Positions 58,086-64,000 of a DNA stretch of 64,000 nt are shown in pieces (the first letter of the stretch is position 1; every line of letters begins with the position of its first letter). Made by a program: the position numbers and the translations under genes. The notes below the pieces were generated by a model, which saw only the letters and a list, made by a program, of their open reading frames with translations, did no database searches and was not told the origin of the DNA. Source of the stretch: Pseudomonas sp. MWU13-2105 (lineage in GTDB: Bacteria > Pseudomonadota > Gammaproteobacteria > Pseudomonadales > Pseudomonadaceae); contig NZ_JALLIY010000017.1 of the NCBI RefSeq assembly GCF_023242315.1, forward strand, positions 112,025 through 176,024. Direction: 5' to 3'.

Positions 58086-59153
58086 ATGATTACAACGGTC
58101 ATTCCTACTTATAAGCGCCCTGAAATGCTAAAGCGCGCGATTGAAAGCGCGCTGGCTCAAAATGTTGAAGATCTAAAAGTCTGTGTGTACGATAATTTTT
58201 CCAAAGATGGTACCAAGGAAATGGTCCTTGAGTATTGTCGCCAAGATAGTCGGGTCGTCTATGTTGAAAGGCCGGAAAATATTGGCGCCGCAAAAAATAT
58301 AGAATACGCACTTCGGGCGGTTGACACTGAATATTATACGCTTCTGAGCGATGATGATTTTTTACTGCCTGGGTTTTATGAACAGGCCTTGAAGAAGTTT
58401 GAAGAATATCCTATTGCGGCATTTGTTTGCGCGAAAACACTAGCGGTTGATCTCATCAATAAGCGAGTAGAGTATAGGAATAAAGGTTGGGGTTCAGGTC
58501 TTGTTAATCCCGGTATCGATATCAGCAGGAAAATGTACTCTTCGCACTTTGTCACTACATCTGTAATGTTTCGCCGTAGTGTGATGGATGCGTTAGGTCC
58601 ATTCGATCCTTCGGGTAGTGATTTGATGTACATGACAATGGCCTCGGCCATTTATCCCTTTGTAGTGCTGGATCAGTATGGCGCAGCAGTGATGCTTCAT
58701 GAACAGGCTTATTCCATGCAAGGGGATGGAATGGTCAAAGAGCAAATAGTGAAGTTATATGATAGCTATCTGAAGAATAGTGAGGTTATCTTGCGCTCAG
58801 GATTGCCTGTGGCAGAACAGTTTGGCCTCATGATGATGTATCTGAGCTTTTATCAAAATATTTTCGACTCGAAACGCCTTTACCATGTGTTAGGGGCGGA
58901 ACCCGAGCCCTTGATGACGGATCTATTGGCTCTTCCTTCGCTGATATCCAACCGAGGGCTTGTGGTTAAGGCCTACAATGCCGTGCCCGGCTTCTTGAAG
59001 CCTATGGTGAGGTTTTTATATAAAAAGATAAATTCTTTTAATCGGCGGAAGGAGCGTGCGGTATCAGGGGCTTGGGCTGAGTTGCCGGAAGGTGCGTTTG
59101 ATTTGCTTCGTCATTATGATCCAGATGTATCGAAGCTGAAATTTAAAGGGTGA
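58086..59153 (+). CDS. Family 2 glycosyltransferase
   Basis: The 355-aa GT-A enzyme starts MITTVIPTYKRPEMLKRAI, with YDNFSKDGT and the DxD-like LLSDDDFLLPGF. The C-terminal part is helical and ends in a basic stretch (KKINSFNRRKER). It is cytoplasmic and probably adds one sugar to the lipid-linked repeat. An AGGG site supports ATG 58086; an in-frame extension into the flippase gene is rejected. Confidence 0.9.
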   Translation: MITTVIPTYKRPEMLKRAIESALAQNVEDLKVCVYDNFSKDGTKEMVLEYCRQDSRVVYVERPENIGAAKNIEYALRAVDTEYYTLLSDDDFLLPGFYEQALKKFEEYPIAAFVCAKTLAVDLINKRVEYRNKGWGSGLVNPGIDISRKMYSSHFVTTSVMFRRSVMDALGPFDPSGSDLMYMTMASAIYPFVVLDQYGAAVMLHEQAYSMQGDGMVKEQIVKLYDSYLKNSEVILRSGLPVAEQFGLMMMYLSFYQNIFDSKRLYHVLGAEPEPLMTDLLALPSLISNRGLVVKAYNAVPGFLKPMVRFLYKKINSFNRRKERAVSGAWAELPEGAFDLLRHYDPDVSKLKFKG

Positions 59154-59157
59154 ATAA

Positions 59158-60072
59158 GTGCGCTTGGTAACGATAGTTATTCCTTGTTATAATCATGCTG
59201 GTTATCTTGATCGCGCTATCGCCAGCGTCCTGAGTCAAACGTATAAGAATGTAGAATTAATTGTTCTTGATGATGGCTCTACTGATAACACTCGAGAGGT
59301 TCTTGAGCGTTATGGAGATGCCTTTCGTTGGGAGTCTCATGAGAATATGGGGCAAGCCAACACCTTGAATAAGGGGTGGCTAATGGCAAAGGGCGATGTG
59401 CTCGCTTATCTAAGTGCCGATGATGAGCTTTTTCCAAATGCTGTCGCTACATCGTTACGTTACTTGCAGGGCGATGTTGTACTGACGTATTGCGATTTCA
59501 ATCTGTTCGACTCGTCGTCCCAGCTGATTCGAAAAGTTTCGGCGCCGGAATTTGATTATCTCGCTATGTTTAGTCAGTTGATTTGCCAGCCGGGGCCAGG
59601 TGCATTCATGACTCGCGAGGCTTTTCAAGCCGCTGGTCTGTGGAACAATACCTACCGGCAAATGCCGGATTATGAGTATTGGCTGCGCTTGGGGTTACAA
59701 GGACGCTTTGTACGAATCCCTGAGGTGCTGGCATCCTTTCGTGTGCACGAAGAGTCTCAGACTTTTGCAGTCGCCGATGAAGAAAAGGCCGCTGAGCCTT
59801 TACGTGTTATCTCCGACTTTATCAAGTCTGAAAATATACCTTTAGAGGTTCTTGAGTTGAAGGGCGTTGCGTTGAGTAATGCTTGGATCTTCGTAGCACA
59901 ATTACAGATTCGCGCGGGCCGCTTTCTCAAGGGGGGGCAAGCGCTAGGGCAAGCCTTTATTCTCTATCCGCGTAATTTTTTCCAGGTACGAACTGCTAGA
60001 ATTCTCTTCAATAGCCTGTTCAACCGTAGCCTTCATCGACTCGTGCGTTGGAAAAATGCATTGCTGCATTGA
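59158..60072 (+). CDS. Family 2 glycosyltransferase
   Basis: The 304-aa GT-A enzyme has TIVIPCYNHAGYLDRAIASV, LDDGSTDNTREVL and the metal site YLSADDELFPNA; MPDYEYWLRLGLQG is the acceptor-domain WL motif. The start is GTG 59158 with AGGG upstream, four bases after the previous stop. The acceptor is unknown. Confidence 0.9.
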   Translation: MRLVTIVIPCYNHAGYLDRAIASVLSQTYKNVELIVLDDGSTDNTREVLERYGDAFRWESHENMGQANTLNKGWLMAKGDVLAYLSADDELFPNAVATSLRYLQGDVVLTYCDFNLFDSSSQLIRKVSAPEFDYLAMFSQLICQPGPGAFMTREAFQAAGLWNNTYRQMPDYEYWLRLGLQGRFVRIPEVLASFRVHEESQTFAVADEEKAAEPLRVISDFIKSENIPLEVLELKGVALSNAWIFVAQLQIRAGRFLKGGQALGQAFILYPRNFFQVRTARILFNSLFNRSLHRLVRWKNALLH

Positions 60073-60385
60073 ACGCGCTTACCCATGTCGCATCCTAAGA
60101 GACGGACTGCTGCTATGACGATAGAAAGGCTATGCACTGCCCAAAAGATGCTCCGTGATTGTCGTTCAACCGCCTTCCCCCACGGCGAGGCTATGATCGA
60201 TACCTCGCGGTTCTTGACGCGACCTGGCTTCGGATTCTGTAGCGGTGTTGTTTTTTGGGGGCCTGGGCGGCGCTGATTGAGTTTCGCTTTAGGAAAATTG
60301 CGGATTGAGACGAGGGTTGCAAAATGAATTTTAGACCAACGTTCCAATGTCTCAGACAAACCTATCAAACTGAGAGATATGCATC
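60073..60385. other. Gap inside the glycosyltransferase series
   Basis: This 313-bp stretch interrupts otherwise tightly packed genes. It has short open frames on both strands (63 aa at 60085-60276 plus; 111 aa at 60033-60368 minus), but none has a convincing ribosome site or family. It may be a dispersed element or remnant of an insertion, or a leader for the next gene. Confidence 0.4.
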
Positions 60386-61522
60386 TTGAAAATCTTGCAT
60401 GTGTCGGACGCTATTGATCCTTCGCTAGGGGGCGGAACGGCGGAGCGTACTTTTCAACTAGCCCTTGCGCTGCACCGTGCCAATGTCGCCTGTACGGTTC
60501 TTTGTACAGAGCTGGGGCTGGGGGATAAACGTAGAGCAGAACTTCGGGATATCAAGCTTGTCGCCGTACCGACACTGTTTCGGCGTTTTTTGACGCCACT
60601 GGTTTCCTATCGTCGAATAAAGGCTCTAGTGGCCGATACTGACGTCATTCATGTAACCGGGCACTGGAGTGTCCTTGGGGCAATGGTTTGCTTGATGGCA
60701 CTAAAATTGGGCCGTCCTTATGTTTACTGCCCTGCAGGCTCGTTAAGAGTATTTGGTCGATCCGCGTTATTGAAGAGGATATACAACTGGATGGTAGGCA
60801 AGCGCATTGTCCAAGGTGCTGCTCGCTGTCTGGCGGTGACTAACCTTGAGCGGGAGCAATTCACCGAGTATGGCGTCGACGAATCACGGGTCGAACTTTT
60901 GCCCAATGGTGTTTATTACTCAGTTCAAGCGACTGCCAATCCCAAGGCTTTCAGGGATGCCTATGGCCTTCAGGATGAACAAATCATCTTATTCCTTGGT
61001 CGCCTCAGTCCGATCAAAGGTCCGGATCTGCTCCTTGCGGCGTTTAGCAAAATCGCCAAAAAACTGGAGAGCGTTCATTTGGTTTTTGCGGGGCCTGATG
61101 GTGAGTTGAGTGAGCAGTTACGGAGCTCCGTAATATTGGCCGGGTTGTCCAATCGCGTTTCGTTTACTGGATTCCTGGCAGGTCAGGAAAAACAGGATGC
61201 CCTGGCGGCGGCTAGTTTATTGGTCGTGCCTTCCCGTCAGGAGGCAATGTCTCTGGTTGCGCTGGAAGCTGGGTTGTGTGGCACGCCGGTATTATTGACG
61301 GATCAATGTGGTTTTGATGAAGTGAAAGAGATCGGTGGCGGTTGTGTTGTTGCCGCCAATCCCGAGGCCCTCGCCGAAGGTATGCAATTTATGTTGCTAG
61401 ATCCCGAGCGCCTCATTGCTCAGGGCCAGCGACTGCGGGCTGCGATTTTATCCAAATATACTTGGGATGGTCTGACTCAGCAAGTATTGGGGCTTTATAA
61501 TAAATTAAAGTCCAAGTGTTGA
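60386..61522 (+). CDS. Family 4 glycosyltransferase
   Basis: The 378-aa GT-B enzyme has N-domain MKILHVSDAIDPSLGGGTAE and HVTGHWSVLG, and C-domain FLGRLSPIKGPDLLLAAF with the donor-binding SRQEAMSLVALEAGLCGTPV. The start appears to be TTG 60386, with GAGAG at about nine bases; no in-frame ATG is near. It is separated from the upstream GT by 313 bp. Confidence 0.9.
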   Translation: MKILHVSDAIDPSLGGGTAERTFQLALALHRANVACTVLCTELGLGDKRRAELRDIKLVAVPTLFRRFLTPLVSYRRIKALVADTDVIHVTGHWSVLGAMVCLMALKLGRPYVYCPAGSLRVFGRSALLKRIYNWMVGKRIVQGAARCLAVTNLEREQFTEYGVDESRVELLPNGVYYSVQATANPKAFRDAYGLQDEQIILFLGRLSPIKGPDLLLAAFSKIAKKLESVHLVFAGPDGELSEQLRSSVILAGLSNRVSFTGFLAGQEKQDALAAASLLVVPSRQEAMSLVALEAGLCGTPVLLTDQCGFDEVKEIGGGCVVAANPEALAEGMQFMLLDPERLIAQGQRLRAAILSKYTWDGLTQQVLGLYNKLKSKC

Positions 61523-61549
61523 GATTTATTTTGGTTGGGTGTGAGTATT

Positions 61550-62761
61550 TTGAAATTATTAATTGTTTCGCAGTACTTTAGTCCTGAAAGTTTTATTATA
61601 AACGATATTGTTAGAAAACTTGCTGCTCAGGGGCATGAGGTGGTCGTTTGCACCGGAAAACCCAATTATCCGGACGGAAACATTTTCCCCGGTTACCGCC
61701 TCTGGGGTTGTCAGCGTGAGCGTTACCTTGATCGAGTTGATGTCTTGAGAGTGCCATTATGGCCACGGGGTGACGGGGGGGCAAAAAATTTAGCTCTCAA
61801 CTATTTGTCGTTCGTTGTCACGGGATTAATTTTCTTTCCGTGGATGCTCAAAAAACGGAAATTTGACGCCATTCTGGTATTTGCTACTTCACCCATTACT
61901 CAGGCGATACCGGCTATTGCTCTCAAGTGGATGAAGAGGGCACGCCTCGCTTTGTGGGTGCAGGACCTCTGGCCCGAAAGTCTCGCGGCCACAGGTTTTG
62001 TGAAAAATCGACTTGTTCTGAAAATAGTTGGAGCAATGGTCAGGTCTATTTATGCTTGCTGCGATCTATTGCTTGTGCAGTCTCATGCATTTATAGAGGT
62101 CGTGGGTCAATATGCAGGCCGGGAAAAAATTGTCTACTATCCCAACTCCATTGATGCACAGTCGTCTGAGACTGGCGGGCAACTTCCGTATGAGTTGTCA
62201 TGGACGCTGGATAATCACTTCTGTGTAGTATTTGCCGGTAACCTGGGGACTGCCCAAGCGCTGGATACATTATTGCAGGCCGCTATTCACCTTCGCGATG
62301 ATGGCGATATTCGTTTGGTGCTGATCGGCAGTGGCAGTCGTTTGGAGTGGCTCAAGACGCAGAAACAGGTTCACAGCCTGGATAACCTGATTTTGCCTGG
62401 ACGCTTTCCCGCCGCAGCGATGCCGGGAATCTTTGCTCGCTCTGCGACGTTGCTGGTTTCGCTCACCGATGAGCACATTTTCAATCAAACAATACCTAGC
62501 AAAATTCAGGCATATTTGGCCGCTGGAAGGCCTATTATTGGCTGTCTAAATGGCGAGGGCGCGCGTATTATTCAGGAGGCCGGTGCAGGTGTTTCTTCAC
62601 CGGCAGAGCAGGTGTTGCCGCTGGTTGCCGCTATCCGAGAAATGCGTTGTCGTAGTCATGTCGAGAGGGAGGCTATGGGAGCGGCGGGTCGAGCCTATTT
62701 TGACCAAAATTTTGATATGGACATGCAAGTCCGACACTTGATCGATCTGCTTCAACGCTGA
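61550..62761 (+). CDS. WbuB-like family 4 glycosyltransferase
   Basis: The 403-aa GT-B enzyme has the WbuB-type start MKLLIVSQYFSPESFIINDI, then GKPNYPDGNIFPGYR and ALWVQDLWPESL. The C-domain has FAGNLGTAQALDTLLQAA and PSKIQAYLAAGRPIIG. WbuB-like enzymes transfer GlcNAc/FucNAc-type residues in O-antigens. The start is uncertain: TTG 61550 fits the family best, while GTG 61541 and TTG 61535 are also in frame. It is the last clear gene of the window. Confidence 0.87.
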   Translation: MKLLIVSQYFSPESFIINDIVRKLAAQGHEVVVCTGKPNYPDGNIFPGYRLWGCQRERYLDRVDVLRVPLWPRGDGGAKNLALNYLSFVVTGLIFFPWMLKKRKFDAILVFATSPITQAIPAIALKWMKRARLALWVQDLWPESLAATGFVKNRLVLKIVGAMVRSIYACCDLLLVQSHAFIEVVGQYAGREKIVYYPNSIDAQSSETGGQLPYELSWTLDNHFCVVFAGNLGTAQALDTLLQAAIHLRDDGDIRLVLIGSGSRLEWLKTQKQVHSLDNLILPGRFPAAAMPGIFARSATLLVSLTDEHIFNQTIPSKIQAYLAAGRPIIGCLNGEGARIIQEAGAGVSSPAEQVLPLVAAIREMRCRSHVEREAMGAAGRAYFDQNFDMDMQVRHLIDLLQR

Positions 62762-63617
62762 GCAAGTGAGTTTGATATTTCACGGATTGATATTTCGATA
62801 AAAGATAATTTCGCGCTGTTTTTTACTGATTTTATTATGCGCAGTAGCCTTTGCGCTGAGTATCGGCCTGGTAGCGTCAGGTAGGACTCTGGTCACGTTA
62901 TTGATCGCTCGCCGTGCGTGCGTGCGAGTGGCTGGCCGAAGTTTTTCTCTGTGAACAGGAAGACGATCATCAGACGATGCGGGCGCTTCTTTTTTATTAT
63001 CCTAAGTGTCTTCAATTTGTTGCTTCTGGGTGCGCACTGTTCCAATAGCGTCGTCGCTTATTGGATGCTGGCTGCATGAGCGATTTCACCTCTCTGCTGG
63101 AGTGTTCGGCTGCGCGTGTTCAAAGTAGCATTCAAAAAGAGCCACCTTGGTTGGGCGTAGACTGAAACTGTTATTGCCTAATTTTGGGTCGATTGCGGTT
63201 ATTGGTATTTCGGTTTTATATTTTTGGACTTTTTATCGCTCTATTATCTGGCCGGCAGGTGGTGGGGATCTTTTTTCAGCCTTCGTCGTGGGAGGGATAC
63301 TGGGAGCGTTGTTTGCCCGGGTATTTGGGGGCGACGTTGATACGCCATGAGGTAAACCCATCGCGTACAATGCCTATGGTGCGGTTGCTCAATCTATGTG
63401 TTGTCGGTTCATCCGGCATAAGGCTTTTGATTGTAGGGACTGTATGGTTTTTGCCCGAGTCATTGCTATGGGCTGGTAACGATGGCCTCTTTTGTTGCGA
63501 TTATTTTTAGTTCTTGACTGAGAATTAATAGGGGTAGTTACTGGTGGCGAATTGTTTACTCCTTTATCGAGGGTCCGGTTTCCAGTTCGTCGCAGCTAAG
63601 TCGAGGTATGATTATCA
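62762..63617. other. Apparently decayed or non-coding AT-rich region
   Basis: No open frame here has both a good start and a recognisable family. Short hydrophobic peptides appear in different frames: 42 codons from GTG 62952 (FFFIILSVFNLLLLG), and 63148-63350 (FGSIAVIGISVLYFW and FVVGGILGALFA). This is the look of a frameshifted membrane-protein gene, but I could not join the pieces or name the parent. Confidence 0.4.
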
Positions 63618-63938
63618 GTGCGAGGTCCTTGTTGTGTGGTGCGTTTTATGATTTCCGGATCAGCGCTTTTAAAGTCAGGACTCGATTTTTTTGTTTCAAT
63701 GATGCTGGTGTTCATGCTGCTGTTCGCCAGTTCTGCGTTTTTTATGACGTATGTTCGATCAGTCTCTTATATTAACTCGGTTGTCGACATCAGTATCGCT
63801 GAAAAATCAAAGCATGCTGTTCAAGAGTCGTCTCCGGTAGTGCTCGATGCTCGTGCCACCGAAGCGTCAACAAATACTGTTCAGTCGTTAGCGCTCCCAG
63901 CCCCGCACCGCGTCCGGGCTCGGCTTTCCATCGCCTGA
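63618..63938 (+). CDS. Doubtful small membrane protein
   Basis: This is an open frame of up to 106 codons, or 96 from the more likely ATG at 63648. One strong membrane helix (FFVSMMLVFMLLFASSAFFM) is followed by a polar tail. The frame ends in Arg/Pro/Ala-rich sequence that looks non-coding. No family is recognised and no clear ribosome site is seen. It may be a remnant and not a gene. Confidence 0.3.
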   Translation: MRGPCCVVRFMISGSALLKSGLDFFVSMMLVFMLLFASSAFFMTYVRSVSYINSVVDISIAEKSKHAVQESSPVVLDARATEASTNTVQSLALPAPHRVRARLSIA

Positions 63939-64000
63939 TCTCGCCGCGTTCGGTTTTCCGGATCACCGTCTCGGTAGGACTGTTGATGGAGGGGTAGCGT

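Overview
The window is a chromosomal segment of a Pseudomonas of the P. fluorescens/P. putida side of the genus. The assignment rests on high-GC coding with Pseudomonas-like proteins, dispersed REP-type inverted repeats in the spacers, and a gene order that I recall as matching the P. aeruginosa block around PA4542-PA4601 (ettA, fklB, ispB-rplU-rpmA-obgE-proB, rpsT, murJ-ribF-ileS-lspA-fkpB-ispH, minor pilins, pilSR, bamD, rluD, clpB, Asn/Pro/Lys tRNAs). No database was searched.

Regions. (1) 1-5301: a large MorA-like GGDEF-EAL sensor, cut by the window start, divergent from the ABC-F translation factor ettA. (2) 5590-16774: short mixed operons: a GreB-like factor, a small lipoprotein, a DUF4105 protein, a DUF3015 protein, a Lon-like protease, a large unknown lipoprotein, a UPF0114 membrane protein, fklB, a Fur-box-controlled small protein and a PhnA/YjdM zinc-ribbon protein. 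(3) 16970-22636: ispB diverging from rplU-rpmA, then obgE, proB, a CreA-family protein and rpsT. (4) 22890-30272: the murJ, ribF-ileS-lspA-fkpB-ispH series with tight start/stop overlaps. (5) 30249-40979: type IV pilus minor pilins and the PilS/PilR two-component system. (6) 41215-46761: bamD, rluD-pgeF, and clpB behind a heat-shock-type promoter. (7) 47160-47572: four tRNA genes (Asn, Pro, Lys, and a second identical Pro).

(8) From 47767 to the right edge lies an accessory surface-polysaccharide locus. The first genes, many overlapping by the ATGA motif, predict a CDP-activated branched amino sugar: glucose-1-phosphate cytidylyltransferase, CDP-glucose 4,6-dehydratase, RmlC-type epimerase, TylC3-type 3-C-methyltransferase, PLP aminotransferase, PhyH dioxygenase, a second divergent methyltransferase of the same architecture, a GNAT acyltransferase, a WbqC-like protein and a CmcI-type methyltransferase. 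These are followed by a Wzx-type flippase and four glycosyltransferases whose base composition is visibly more AT-rich. No Wzy polymerase or initiating transferase is recognisable before the window ends. The last 1.2 kb has no convincing gene and looks decayed. This locus is the most novel part of the window. The sugar product is inferred only from family logic.

At least seven REP/REPIN elements sit in the core spacers. One appears to have landed inside the ettA/greB terminator, leaving a 9-bp direct repeat.
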